Assembly: GCA_963790405.1 (NCBI GenBank)
Contig: CAWBOJ010000002.1
Coordinates: 124,001 to 188,000 of the forward strand
Direction: 5' to 3'
Source of the DNA: JBGSMX01 sp963790405
Lineage (GTDB): Bacteria; Actinomycetota; Coriobacteriia; Anaerosomatales; JAGXFU01
DNA length: 64,000 bases
The notes under the pieces were generated by a model. It was not told where the DNA came from. It made no database searches and was given only the letters and a program-made list of their open reading frames with translations. A program made the position numbers and the translations under genes. Below, piece after piece: positions 47,254-60,027 of this stretch; position 1 is the first letter of the stretch, and every line of letters begins with the position of its first letter.

Positions 47254-49168
47254 ATGGTCCGCAGACGCATCACGATTCTCACGGTCGTAGTGCTCGCGCT
47301 TCTGGTCGCGGTGCTCGCAGCACCGACCACGTCAAGCGCAGCGCTCACCTACACGTATGTGACCCAGTGGGGTGGTGTGGGCACCGCCGACGGCGATCTC
47401 AACGTGCCATGGAGCGTCTCGGTAGACAACAAGGGACTGGTCTACACGACCGAGTTCATGGTTCCTCCGGTACAACGTGGCCAGAGGTTCACCACCAACG
47501 GCGCCCACCAACTCACATACGGGAGCAAGGGTACGGGCAACGGGCAGTTCGACATCCCCACGGACACGGCGATCGCGCCCAACGGCGACATCTACGTGAC
47601 CGATGAGACGGGCAATCGAGTCGTCGTGTTCAACAAGAACGGAACCTTCCTGCGCAACCTCGGCACGCCTGGCGACAGCGACGGCGAGCTCAACAATCCG
47701 GGAGGCATTGCCATCGGCAAGTTCGGCCACGTCTACATCGCCGACACGGGCAACAACCGGATCCAGGTACTCGACGCCATGGGCAACTACATACGGGAGT
47801 GGGGCGTGCCCGGCAACGGCAGCGGGCAGTTCGACCAGCCCAAGGGAATCGCACTGGACCCCCTCGGCAATGTGTATGTGTGCGAGGGCAACAACGACCG
47901 CGTGCAGAAGTTCGACGCACAGGGCACCTATCATCACCAAGTGGGGCAGTCATGGCACGGCCGACAGTCAGTTCGACGTCCCCGACGATGTCAGCTGCGA
48001 CCCCTGGGGACGCGTCTACGTGGCCGACTTCAACAACCACCGCATCCAGGTGTTCGACTCGACCGGCACACACCTCGCGACCTTCGGATCGTTCGGCCAC
48101 CTCAACGGTCAGTTCGACTTCCCCTCCGGCGTCGAAGCCGATGCCTACCGAAACGTCTTCGTAGCCGACGTGTGGAACAACCGTGTCCAGAAGTTCGCCG
48201 CGCCCAAACCTACGTACGTCTGGGTAGGTGCAGGCAAGACGCGCATTCAGACCGCAATCACAGTCGTCGAGTACGGTTGGCCGCTCGAACTGCTCAAGGA
48301 TGCCGACGGCAAGAAGAGCGCCATCGTCGCGACAGCCCGCAACTGGCCCGATGCGCTCGCCGCCGGTGCGCTGGCAGGAGCCGTGCAGTGCCCGATCCTG
48401 CTGACCGAGCCCGACGGGCTGCCTGACGGCGTAGCTGCCGAGCTCGAGCGCCTCGACGTGGACCGCGTCTTCATCGTAGGTGGAACCAGCGCGATATCCG
48501 CGGAGGTAGCCGCTGCGGTCGACGCGTTGCCGGGAGTCACGCAGGTGACCCGCCTTGGTGGCGCCACACGATACGAGACTGCCGAGGCCATCGCCGGCGA
48601 GGTCAAGAGGCTTCTGGGCGAGGACTTCGATGGCAGAGCCATCGTGGCAACCGGGGAGAACTTCCCCGACGCGCTTGCGGGCGCGCCCATGTCGTACGCA
48701 CGGTGCTGGCCGATCCTACTGGCGCGGCAATCCGGGCTGCCGGCCGGACTGGACGGTGTCGATCGAGCCGTCATCCTCGGCGGTGACGCCGCAGTGTCAC
48801 CCGAGGTCGAGACCGCGCTCGCTTCATCACTTGGCTCCGGCAAGGTCACGCGTGTTTCTGGCGCGACGCGCTATCAGACCGCGATCGAGACAGCGCACTG
48901 GGGAGTCGCGAACGCCGGACTCACGTGGAGCCACACGGCCATCTCGACAGGCGAGAACTGGCCCGACGCTCTGGCGGGCGGCCCGCTGCAAGGCAGGTTC
49001 GGCTCCGTCATGCTGCTCACGCCGGGCACGACCGCACGCGCAGATGTCACGAAGACCGTGAAAGACATGCAGCGCGGAATCGGCGAGCTGCGCTTCATCG
49101 GCGGACCTGCTGCCATTTCGGATGACGTGCGCCATGCGCTGGCGGGGGAGACTATCGACCCGCAGTAG
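47254..49168 (+). pseudogene. Secreted NHL-repeat propeller with three CWB2 repeats, one frameshift
   Basis: About 637 residues with one extra base removed near 47945. Signal peptide (about 8-30); NHL blades (G-x-FDxPxxIA, G-x-(I/V)YVxDTGNNRIQV) over about 35-325; then three CWB2 units (ARNWPDALAAGALAG, GENFPDALAGAPMS, GENWPDALAGGPLQG). The ATG at 47254 follows GGGGAGGAG. NHL propellers bind protein or sugar ligands; the ligand here is unknown. Confidence 0.85.
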
Positions 49169-49192
49169 GGGCGACGTCGGCTCGAACCGCCC

Positions 49193-49738
49193 TCACGCCT
49201 CCGCGGCTCGTCTGACTGACTCGATCACGGATGAGTCTGCTCCTTCGCGCTGGGCCCACGTGTGGAGTGCCTGCCAATCGATCGGGTGACGTTTGGCGAC
49301 CATGATCGCCTGATCCCGCGCCTGGTTGTCATGCCAGTGCACGTAGGCCGCGAGCCGATCCATCACGCTCTGCGTCGGAGTGACAATGTGGATGGGGCCG
49401 AACTCCGTCTCCAACACCAGTGCATCTTCATAGTCAACGCTCGTGTCGCCGAATGCGAGTGGCCCGGGTGGGAACTCGACGAACCACCGTGTGTCGGGGT
49501 GCTCGAATTCACGTGCTCCGGAGACCCGGTCGAAACCGAGCGGCGCGAGAGCGTTGCCGATCTCCTTCAACCCGCCATGGGAGACGAAGTCCAAATCGTA
49601 GCTCAGATACTCGTTGTCGCTGTAGATGGAAACGGCGCCACCACCCGATAGCGTCGCCGTGATCCCGGCATCGTCTAGCGTCTGACTAATGATTGCAGCA
49701 AGCTCCTCAAGCGTCGTGCCTTCGGATATCGGCTTCAT
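49193..49738 (-). CDS. Nucleotidyltransferase-fold protein (AbiEii-like or DUF6036-like)
   Basis: 181 residues. LSGGGAVSIYSDNEYLSYDLDFVS has the GG-x-A and DLDF metal site of the AbiEii/DUF6036 group, and HIVTPTQSVMDRLAAYVHWHDNQARDQAIMVAKRH is the typical C-terminal helix. Its ATG overlaps the end of the winged-helix gene by 4 nt (49735-49738), so the two form a toxin-antitoxin-like operon. Confidence 0.8.
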   Translation of the reverse strand: MKPISEGTTLEELAAIISQTLDDAGITATLSGGGAVSIYSDNEYLSYDLDFVSHGGLKEIGNALAPLGFDRVSGAREFEHPDTRWFVEFPPGPLAFGDTSVDYEDALVLETEFGPIHIVTPTQSVMDRLAAYVHWHDNQARDQAIMVAKRHPIDWQALHTWAQREGADSSVIESVRRAAEA

Positions 49739-50079
49739 TCCGCCAACTGCTTCCCGGAGCGGCGCGGACGCTGCCGCTGCCGAAAGTACGCCTTGACATC
49801 AGACTCGGGCAGAAGTACCAGCTCGGCCTCAAGGAACTCCCTCAGATTCCGGACCGTGGGGTTTCGTGTGTTGAATTCGAATACGCGGGTCTTGCCGACT
49901 GTGCGACTCACCAACACACCTTCAGCCTCAAGTCGGCGCAGCTGACGCTGTATCGCCATCACGGGCACCTCGAACGTCTGCGCGATCCTCGACGCATACC
50001 CAGAACCATACGCCTGGAGAAAGAGCAGCGTCTGCGCGGCCGACCGATTGCCGAAAATGGCCTCCAACACGGGCGACAT
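49735..50079 (-). CDS. Winged-helix regulator/antitoxin
   Basis: 114 residues: SAAQTLLFLQAYGSGYASRIAQTFEVPVMAIQRQLRRLEAEGVLVSRTVGKTRVFEFN is a MarR/ArsR-like winged helix. The ATG at 50079 follows TAGGAG. It precedes and overlaps the nucleotidyltransferase gene and probably represses it; upstream 50100-50130 holds an A/T-rich imperfect palindrome around TATATT. Confidence 0.75.
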   Translation of the reverse strand: MSPVLEAIFGNRSAAQTLLFLQAYGSGYASRIAQTFEVPVMAIQRQLRRLEAEGVLVSRTVGKTRVFEFNTRNPTVRNLREFLEAELVLLPESDVKAYFRQRQRPRRSGKQLAE

Positions 50080-50143
50080 TGTTGACTCCTATCTACCACG
50101 ATGTGCGGTTATATTACCACACTAGGTATAAATGTCGCTGCCC

Positions 50144-50814
50144 TCACCCCACCCACGTGGCGATCCGTGCCAGCGGCTCGCGCTCGAGCACAGGCACCGT
50201 CGCGCCCTCGGCAGGGTACCCGACCGCCAAGCACCAGGAAGGCGTGATCGGTCTGCGGCCTGCCGAGTTCCTCGGCAAGGAAGCCCATCGGGCTCGGCGT
50301 GTAGGGCAGCGTCGCCACACCGGATAGGTGCAGGGTGGCGATCAGCATGCCCGTCGCAATGCCGGTCGACTCCATAGGGTAGTACGTCTTGTGCAGCTCG
50401 ACCGCCCTCGTCGATCACGTGGATGCGGCGAAAGACCACGATCAGCGCGGAGGCTTCAGTGAGAAACGGCTTGCTCGTGTCCAGGCCGAGCGGCTCGAGC
50501 GCCACGCGCCACTCCGGAGTGATGCGCCCGGAGTAGAAGCCGCGCTCGACGTCCTCGGCGCGCTGACGGATCGTGGCCTTCATCTCCGGATCCGTCACGA
50601 CCACGAAGTGCCATGGCTGCATGTTCGCCCCGCTGGGGGCTGAGCCCGCAGCCGCGATTGCATTCTCGAGCACCTCTCGCGGGACGGGACGCGAGTCGAA
50701 GTCGCGCACCGAGCGGCGGCGCGCAAGCGAGTCGCGCACCGAGCGGGAGCGGGCGGTCATCTCCTCGGCATCGAGGTAGTCGAACTCGAGTGGCGTGGCG
50801 GCGTGGTCAGGCAT
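50144..50814 (-). pseudogene. Nitroreductase-family flavoprotein, two frameshifts
   Basis: 222 residues after removing one base near 50397 and another near 50215. Signature text: RRSVRDFDSRPVPREVLENAI, GSAPSGANMQPWHFVVV, then STGIATGMLIATLHLSGVATLPYTPSPMGFL and LVLGYPAEGATVP-like. These are the FMN-binding N-terminus and C-terminal lid of nitroreductases. The ATG at 50814 follows GGAGACTCCTC. Confidence 0.8.
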
Positions 50815-50911
50815 GAGGAGTCTCCAGGGTCGGGTAGCGCGGGTCACGCGCTACATGATAGCGGGGTGCGGGGGCGAAGCAATCGAACGGCTCTGGCTTG
50901 TTGTCATGTGC

Positions 50912-50947
50912 TACGCCATGTGATATGCCATTAGATATGCCACCACT
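50912..50947 (+). promoter_or_regulatory. Three 12-bp direct repeats (TAYGCCA) before the Xre/RES pair
   Basis: TACGCCA (50912-50918), TATGCCA (50924-50930) and TATGCCA (50936-50942) have a period of exactly 12 bp and end 23 bp before the antitoxin start. This iteron-like phasing suits a tandem operator for the Xre-type protein. Confidence 0.55.
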
Positions 50948-50965
50948 GTTTCCAGGGAGCTCAAG

Positions 50966-51349
50966 ATGAGCGCATCAGACGAGTACCCGGTTCGCCCCGA
51001 ACAGATACTGAGTCCCGAGCCATTGGACGCTGCGGACCTGAAGGATCGCCTCGGCTTCACAACCCAGGAGTTTGCCCTGGCCGTAGGACGCTCTCCACGT
51101 AGCGCAGCACGGTGGCTCGCGGGTGAGTCGGCCCCACCAATTAGCGGCGACGCGGCATTCGCACTCAGACGTCTGGCACACCTGCAGTTCCTCCTGGCCG
51201 AAGTCATCAGTGCGGATCGGACATCCCATTGGCTGCGAACCCCCAACCCCGGATTCCGGGGCGAGGCACCGCTGGACCTGATCACGTCCGGACGCCTCGA
51301 GTATGTGGCCGCCGTCCTCGAGACGCTCGCCGACGGATCGCCCACGTGA
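50966..51349 (+). CDS. Xre/MbcA/ParS-like antitoxin (DUF2384)
   Basis: 127 residues. An Xre-like N-terminus (LKDRLGFTTQEFALAVGRSPRSAARWLAG) is joined to the MbcA/ParS toxin-binding domain (ALRRLAHLQFLLAEV, WLRTPNPGFRGEAPLDLI). The ATG at 50966 follows AGGGAG. It neutralises the RES-domain toxin encoded immediately downstream. Confidence 0.9.
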   Translation: MSASDEYPVRPEQILSPEPLDAADLKDRLGFTTQEFALAVGRSPRSAARWLAGESAPPISGDAAFALRRLAHLQFLLAEVISADRTSHWLRTPNPGFRGEAPLDLITSGRLEYVAAVLETLADGSPT

Positions 51350-51357
51350 CGTGACGA

Positions 51358-51846
51358 GTGACCGTTCCTGCAATCACGATCAACGGCGAGTGGTTTCGAT
51401 GCGTCAGTGCGAACCGCGATCCACTGTCCACCGAGGGGGCACGCCTGCTTGGGGGACGGCTCAATGCCGTGGGTGAGCGGGCTCTCTACATGGCAGCGTC
51501 GCCCACACTCGCTGTCGCGGAGAACTTGCAGCTGGCAAGCCTGTACGGCGTTGACCGCTTTCCTCCTCGCCTGCTTGTGACAATTGAGGTCACACTGTCG
51601 CGTGTCGTCGATCTAGTGGCACCCGCCACGCTGGAGTCATTGGGACTCACTCCGGCAGACATTCTCGGCGACTGGAAACTGGACGATAGTCCTTCCCCTG
51701 GCCAGCTACTGGGACGACGCTTGTGCGAGTACGGGATCGAGGGAGCGCTGTACTCCTCGGCCATCGAACCGGAAGCGGCAAACCTCGTTGTGTACATGCG
51801 GAATGTGAACGAAAGCCGCTCTCTGCACGTGATTAACAACGCCTGA
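51358..51846 (+). CDS. RES-domain NAD+-degrading toxin
   Basis: 162 residues. WFRCVSANRDPLST and GGRLNAVGERALYMAASPTLAVAE carry the Arg and Glu of the RES active site, and YSSAIEPEAANLVVY the Ser. RES toxins consume NAD+. The GTG at 51358 comes 8 nt after the antitoxin stop; its ribosome-binding site is weak, so coupling is likely. Confidence 0.9.
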   Translation: MTVPAITINGEWFRCVSANRDPLSTEGARLLGGRLNAVGERALYMAASPTLAVAENLQLASLYGVDRFPPRLLVTIEVTLSRVVDLVAPATLESLGLTPADILGDWKLDDSPSPGQLLGRRLCEYGIEGALYSSAIEPEAANLVVYMRNVNESRSLHVINNA

Positions 51847-51967
51847 CCTTCGCGACCTCGCGCCCACAGCGGCTCTAGTACAGCACGCTTTCGAGCGACG
51901 TCTGAACTCCCGCGCTCACCACAAACCAGTTCCGAAGCTGTAGAGTGGCGCGCTCCGGCATTCATGC

Positions 51968-52197
51968 CCTGTGGAAACTGTGGATACTGTGGATAAACGC
52001 CGCAGCTCAGACCGCCTGTTTCCTGATTGTGACCGTTCGGCACAAAGTCAGAAGAAGTTGCCCGAAACCCATTGCAATACTCGCCGAGAAGTCCCATAGT
52101 CCTGATTGCAAGGTCGTTGAAGATACCGGATGGGTCCAAAGCCGCAAGGTGGACGGTTCGCTCGGTGGAAGCAGCGGCCTTGCACTTTTGCGTCCGG
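51968..52197 (+). repeat. 230-bp direct repeat, copy 1, with three DnaA-box-like nonamers
   Basis: Begins with TGTGGAAAC, TGTGGATAC and TGTGGATAA laid end to end at 51970-51996 (reverse-complement TTATCCACA type). The remainder has a conserved region and paired segments GCAAGG and CCTTGC near its end, so a structured RNA is possible. Copy 2 has the same length with no net gap. No gene was found in 51847-52275. Confidence 0.85.
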
Positions 52198-52275
52198 TTT
52201 CTCGGCGACCCGCGCCCCCTCGTGTCAGACCCGTCGCGTATGCTCGTGTCAGAACCACGCACGAGGGAGGACCGC

Positions 52276-53727
52276 GTGAATCTGACAGATCGACTCTCGA
52301 AGTCTCGCTACATGGCCGGGCTGCAGTGCCCCCGGCGGCTCTACCTCACCGTCCATCACCGCGAACTGGCGACCCCGCCCTCGCCCGAGACCGAAGGACG
52401 TTTCGCAACAGGCCACGCGGTTGGCGATCTCGCACAGGCGCGCTTCCCTACCGGCGTGCTGGTGACCGAAGACTACTTACACCATCGCGAGGCTGTTGCC
52501 ACAACCCGCGAGCTTGTCGAACAGGGAGCCTCGGACATCTTCGAAGCCGCGTTCGCCTACGACAACATCAAGGTGCGCGTCGATGTGCTGCATCGGCTCG
52601 AAGGCAGTGGCTGGGAGCTGATCGAGGTCAAGTCGACCGGCGGCTACAAGGCGGAGAAGCACCTGCCGGATATCGGCGTGCAGCTCTACGTGCTGCGCGG
52701 ATGCGGCATCGACGTTCGCAAGGTCTCGCTCATGCATCTCGACAAGACCTACGTCTACCCCGGCGGTCAATACGATCCGCAACAGATTCTGGCGAGCACC
52801 GACGCAACCACCGACGCGTTCGAATACGCGAACACCGTGGCGCCACTGGTAGCAGAGATGATGCGGATCCTGGGACTGGCCGAGCCTCCCGAACCGGGCG
52901 ACTCGGTCACGTGCACGAAGCCCTACGAGTGCGAGTTCTACGCCTGGTGCACGCGCGACGACGAACAGCCGGACTACAGCGGTGTGCCCATGTCGGCGAA
53001 CGAGGCGATACTCAAGCGCCTCGACGACCTCACCTTCCCGTTGCTGTTCGTGGATTTCGAGACGCTCAATCCCGGCCTGCCGATCTTCCCCGGCACGAGC
53101 CCGTTCCAGGTCATGAAGGTGCAGTGGTCGCTCCACCGTCTGGAGGCCGACGGCACACTCACGCACGCCGAGTGGCTGGCCGACACTGCGGAACGCGACC
53201 CGTCCGAGGAGTTCCTGACGACGCTGCTCGATGCGCTGGGGTCGCACGGCACCTTCATCCACTACTCGCCCTACGAGATCACGCAGCTCGTAGACCTGGC
53301 GGTGCGGCTCCCGCAGCTACGGGAGCGACTGCTCGCAGCGATGCCGGGGCTCCACGACAAGGTGGCGGCGAAACTGCGCGAGCGCGGCGAAGACGTTGCG
53401 CGCCCGGACACTGCAGCGGGTCTCGGGACGTTCGACCTTGGCGCACGCGCCGTGAAGGGCGGGTGCATCCACCCGCTGCTCGATGGACGCTGGAGCATCA
53501 AGTGTGCGATCGAGGTTCTGGCTCCGAATCTGCCGCCCTACGCATCGCTCGATGTCTCCAACGGTGACCAGGCGATGCTGGCCACAACCGAGATGCTGGA
53601 TGCCGGCACGCCACCCGATCGCCGCACTGCGATACGCGAGGCGCTCCTGCGCTACTGCCAACAAGACACGATGGCGATGGTCGAGATCTACCGGACGCTA
53701 CACGACCACCTTCACCCTGGCCGCTAG
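52276..53727 (+). CDS. DUF2779 protein: Cas4-like nuclease fused to a DEDD exonuclease
   Basis: 483 residues. The N-terminal PD-(D/E)xK region has VRVDVLHR (Asp103) and ELIEVKSTGG (Glu117, Lys119); Cys18 with Cys213, Cys219 and Cys225 resemble the iron-sulphur cluster of Cas4/AddB nucleases. The C-terminal half begins LLFVDFETLNPG (Asp260, Glu262), a DEDD-type 3'-5' exonuclease motif, and ends RYCQQDTMAMV. The GTG at 52276 follows GAGGGAGGA. Its exact substrate is unknown. Confidence 0.8.
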   Translation: MNLTDRLSKSRYMAGLQCPRRLYLTVHHRELATPPSPETEGRFATGHAVGDLAQARFPTGVLVTEDYLHHREAVATTRELVEQGASDIFEAAFAYDNIKVRVDVLHRLEGSGWELIEVKSTGGYKAEKHLPDIGVQLYVLRGCGIDVRKVSLMHLDKTYVYPGGQYDPQQILASTDATTDAFEYANTVAPLVAEMMRILGLAEPPEPGDSVTCTKPYECEFYAWCTRDDEQPDYSGVPMSANEAILKRLDDLTFPLLFVDFETLNPGLPIFPGTSPFQVMKVQWSLHRLEADGTLTHAEWLADTAERDPSEEFLTTLLDALGSHGTFIHYSPYEITQLVDLAVRLPQLRERLLAAMPGLHDKVAAKLRERGEDVARPDTAAGLGTFDLGARAVKGGCIHPLLDGRWSIKCAIEVLAPNLPPYASLDVSNGDQAMLATTEMLDAGTPPDRRTAIREALLRYCQQDTMAMVEIYRTLHDHLHPGR

Positions 53728-53758
53728 GACGCCTTGGCCAGGTTTCGCCGTCTTTGGG

Positions 53759-53988
53759 CCTGTGGAAACTGTGGATACTGTGGATAAACGCCGCAGCTCA
53801 GACCGCCTGCTTACTGATTGGGACCGTTCGGCACAAAGTCACGGAAAGTTGCGCAAAACCCATTGCAATCCTTGCGCAGAAGTCCCATAGTCCTGATTGC
53901 AAGGTCGTTGAAGAAACCGGATGGGTCCAAAGCCGCAAGGTGGACGGTTCGCTCGGTGGAAGCAGCGGCCTTGCGCCTTTGTGTCCGG
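53759..53988 (+). repeat. 230-bp direct repeat, copy 2, with three DnaA-box-like nonamers
   Basis: Same order as copy 1: the nonamers abut at 53761-53787, then the conserved body, ending at 53988. The copies diverge mainly around position 80-125 of the element. Copy 2 lies between the DUF2779 gene and carB; the remaining 53989-54107 holds a TAGAAT -10-like element for carB. Confidence 0.85.
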
Positions 53989-54107
53989 GACCGCGTCAAG
54001 ATTCGAGAAGTCTACCCCGTCCCCGACATCCGCTAGAATCGGCGTGCGGCCTCGCGCGCCACGCGCCCGCCGCACCACGTCAGCATTCCGGGGGGAAGAG
54101 GCCACGC

Positions 54108-57308
<3,201 letters not shown>

Positions 57309-57313
57309 CAGCC

Positions 57314-58243
57314 CTACTCACACTCGGGGACCACGCTCGTCCCGGCCTCGCCGTCGACGATGCGCTCGATATCGTCCAACCGACCAATCGCTGCGCGCTT
57401 GCCCGTCGCCTCCACGAATCGGATCGCGGCTTCCACTTTCGGCCCCATCGAGCCGGCGGCGAACTCGTAGGCGCGCAACTCCGCAGGCGTCACGCAGCCC
57501 AGCTGCTTCTGCCCAGGCGTGCCCCAGTCGGTGTAGACACCCTCTTCGTCGGTTGCCATCACGAACAGGTCCGCGTCGAGCCTGCGCGCGAGCAGCTGGC
57601 CCGCGAAGTCCTTGTCGATGACGGCCTCGGCACCCACGAGCGTGTTGGTGCCGTCGGCCAGATACGCAACCGGGATGCCGCCACCACCCGCACAGATGAC
57701 GAGCACGTCGCGCTCGATGAGCCATCGGATGGGATCGAGCTCGAAGATCTGGATCGGCTCCGGCGAGGCGACCACGCGGCGCAGCTTGGCCCCGTCGAGC
57801 TTGAAGACCCAGCCTTTCTCGGCAGCTAGACGCTCGGCATCCTCGCGCTCGTAGCACGGGCCGACAAACTTCGTGGGATCGTCGAAGGCGGGGTCGAGAG
57901 GGTCGACCTCGACCATCGTGAGAACCGTCGCAATCCGCTTCTCGAAGGGCAGCAGGTTGCCCAGCTCTTGTTCAATCATGTAGCCGATCATGGACTGCGT
58001 CTGCGCGCCGAGCACGTCGAGCGGGTACGGCTCGGCGTCTGTGTAGGCTGCGGCCTGCAGCGCCAGAAGCCCGACTTGCGGACCGTTGCCGTGCGCGAGC
58101 ACGAGCCGGTGCTTCTCGGCAACCGGCACGAGCGCCTTGGCGGCAACACGGATGTTGTCACGCTGCGCGTGCGCCGTCATCGGATCCGTGCGCTTGAGCA
58201 GCGCATTTCCCCCAAGCGCCACCACGATCGTCTGCTGCGTCAC
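57314..58243 (-). CDS. arcC: Carbamate kinase
   Basis: 309 residues. IVVALGGNALL, HGNGPQVGLLALQ, CAGGGGIPV and VIDKDFAGQLLARRLDADLFVMATD identify carbamate kinase of the amino-acid kinase fold. It makes ATP from carbamoyl phosphate in arginine, agmatine or creatinine fermentation. Its GTG overlaps the stop of the upstream histidine-kinase gene (GTGA), an unusual pairing. carB lies next to it, convergent. Confidence 0.97.
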   Translation of the reverse strand: MTQQTIVVALGGNALLKRTDPMTAHAQRDNIRVAAKALVPVAEKHRLVLAHGNGPQVGLLALQAAAYTDAEPYPLDVLGAQTQSMIGYMIEQELGNLLPFEKRIATVLTMVEVDPLDPAFDDPTKFVGPCYEREDAERLAAEKGWVFKLDGAKLRRVVASPEPIQIFELDPIRWLIERDVLVICAGGGGIPVAYLADGTNTLVGAEAVIDKDFAGQLLARRLDADLFVMATDEEGVYTDWGTPGQKQLGCVTPAELRAYEFAAGSMGPKVEAAIRFVEATGKRAAIGRLDDIERIVDGEAGTSVVPECE

Positions 58244-59799
58244 TTCTGTGCCTGCGCTTCCCGATTCCCGTGCGAGGGCAGCCGGACGACGAACTCCGAG
58301 CCGACGCTGAGCTCACTTGTTGCAGTGACGGTCCCGCCGAGCAACTCGGCCAGGCGGCGCGACAGCGGCAGGCCCAGACCCACACCCCGGGACTTCGCAA
58401 CCTGCTGCTGCTTGACCTGGTAGTACTCCTCGAAAACCGAGTCGAGCTCGTCAGCGGGAATTCCTACGCCGGTGTCCGAGACCCTGAACTCACACCAGCC
58501 GTCTCGGCAAATGGTTGCTACGTGCACGCTGCCCGTCGGCGTGAACTTCAAAGCATTGCCCACGAGGTTGCTGAGCACCTGCTCGACACGCGTCTTGTCA
58601 GAGAAGAACTGCTTCGAGGCCGCGTCGACATCGAAGGTGGTCTCCAGGTCGATCCCCTGTTCGTTCGCGATCGGAACAGCGGCGGCCGCTACCGTTTCCA
58701 CTACCTCGCGAACGTCGAAAGGCTTGATATCGACTCTCAGCTTCCCGGCCTCGACATGAGCGAAATCGAGCACCTCACTGACAAGTTCGAGCAGATGCTT
58801 GCCAGCATTGGAGACCATCAGAACCTGCGTGCGTTGCTCCTCGTTGAGAGGCCCGGGCAGCTCTTGAAGCAGCGTCCCCGAAAATCCGATCACCGAATTC
58901 AGCGGCGTGCGCAACTCGTGACTCATATTGGCGAGGAACACGCTCTTTGCCTCACTCGCCTGCCTGAGCTCGACGTTCGATTGCTCCAACTCACGAGTGC
59001 GCTCGACAACCAAGTGCTCCAAGCGCTCCTGGTGAGCAAGCAGCTCGTTCTCGATGATCTTCCGGGCAGTGATGTCTTGAATGGTGCCGAAGACTGTGCG
59101 CGTCTCCGCGTCGAACTCGGCTATCGAATGGACATCGATCACATGGCCGTCTTCTGGACACCGCACCTGAAACTCCACGTCGTACGGCGCACCCTCCTCG
59201 ATCAGAGCCCGCAACGCCTCATCGAGGATCGGGCGGTGCTCGTATACGACAAGTCTCTGCGCCTGCTCGAGGGTAATCGGCTCCGAGCCCACCCCGTACA
59301 GCTTGCGCGCGCCTTCGGATGCGTACATCTCCTCTTCACCCAGGGCAATCGCCCAGTGGCCCAGACCTGCGACCTCCTCGGCCCGGCGCAGTCGTGCCTC
59401 GCTTTCCTGCAGATTCGCCTCTGCGGCGGTGCGGGCGGTGATGTCGTGGACGATCGACAGCAGAAGCGATCGGCCATCGACAACGGCCGGACCACTGTAG
59501 ACCTCCACATCCGCAACGGAGCCGTCCGCCTTCCGGTGGCAGAACCTGAAGTAACCACGCTCGGAGGCTGCGGCGCGCTTCAGCTCTGCCGAGAGTTCCG
59601 CCTGCCCCAGCGTATTGATTTCGTGTATCGTGCGGCCTTTCAGCTCGTCGCACGTCCAACCGTAGAAGCTGCAGGCGGCGGGATTTGCGTCCTCGATCGC
59701 CCCGGTTTCGGGGTCGATGAGCAACATGACCGCATGGTTGTTCTCGAACAGCGCTCGCAGGGGTCCTGAAGCCTTATCTCCGCTAGCCGGCTCTGCCAT
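58240..59799 (-). CDS. PAS-domain hybrid-free sensor histidine kinase
   Basis: 519 residues. PAS1 (about 15-125) and PAS2 (about 145-250) are followed by HisKA with NMSHELRTPLNSV (His294) and an HATPase domain with N-box NLVGNALKF, G1 DTGVGIP and G2 GVGLGL. There is no transmembrane helix and no response regulator nearby. The ATG at 59799 has a weak AAGGA about 15 nt upstream. Its stop overlaps the carbamate kinase start, so the two are co-expressed. Confidence 0.9.
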   Translation of the reverse strand: MAEPASGDKASGPLRALFENNHAVMLLIDPETGAIEDANPAACSFYGWTCDELKGRTIHEINTLGQAELSAELKRAAASERGYFRFCHRKADGSVADVEVYSGPAVVDGRSLLLSIVHDITARTAAEANLQESEARLRRAEEVAGLGHWAIALGEEEMYASEGARKLYGVGSEPITLEQAQRLVVYEHRPILDEALRALIEEGAPYDVEFQVRCPEDGHVIDVHSIAEFDAETRTVFGTIQDITARKIIENELLAHQERLEHLVVERTRELEQSNVELRQASEAKSVFLANMSHELRTPLNSVIGFSGTLLQELPGPLNEEQRTQVLMVSNAGKHLLELVSEVLDFAHVEAGKLRVDIKPFDVREVVETVAAAAVPIANEQGIDLETTFDVDAASKQFFSDKTRVEQVLSNLVGNALKFTPTGSVHVATICRDGWCEFRVSDTGVGIPADELDSVFEEYYQVKQQQVAKSRGVGLGLPLSRRLAELLGGTVTATSELSVGSEFVVRLPSHGNREAQAQK

Positions 59800-60027
59800 A
59801 TCGGAATCCGTCCTTGATCCTCGGCCCTATGCAGGGCACGTTCATGCGTATGCGTTTCCTTGATGATTCCCAAGTTACCACCACGACGCCGTCGGCAACG
59901 CCTCGGCAACTCCGTGTGACAGCTTCGCATCCCCTCGGGAACATACTTGCTGCAGCATGTAACCTGCCAGAAGAACCCAACGGCCGCACATGCGGTCGAC
60001 AACGATAGCCTGAGGTGCAACACCCGT

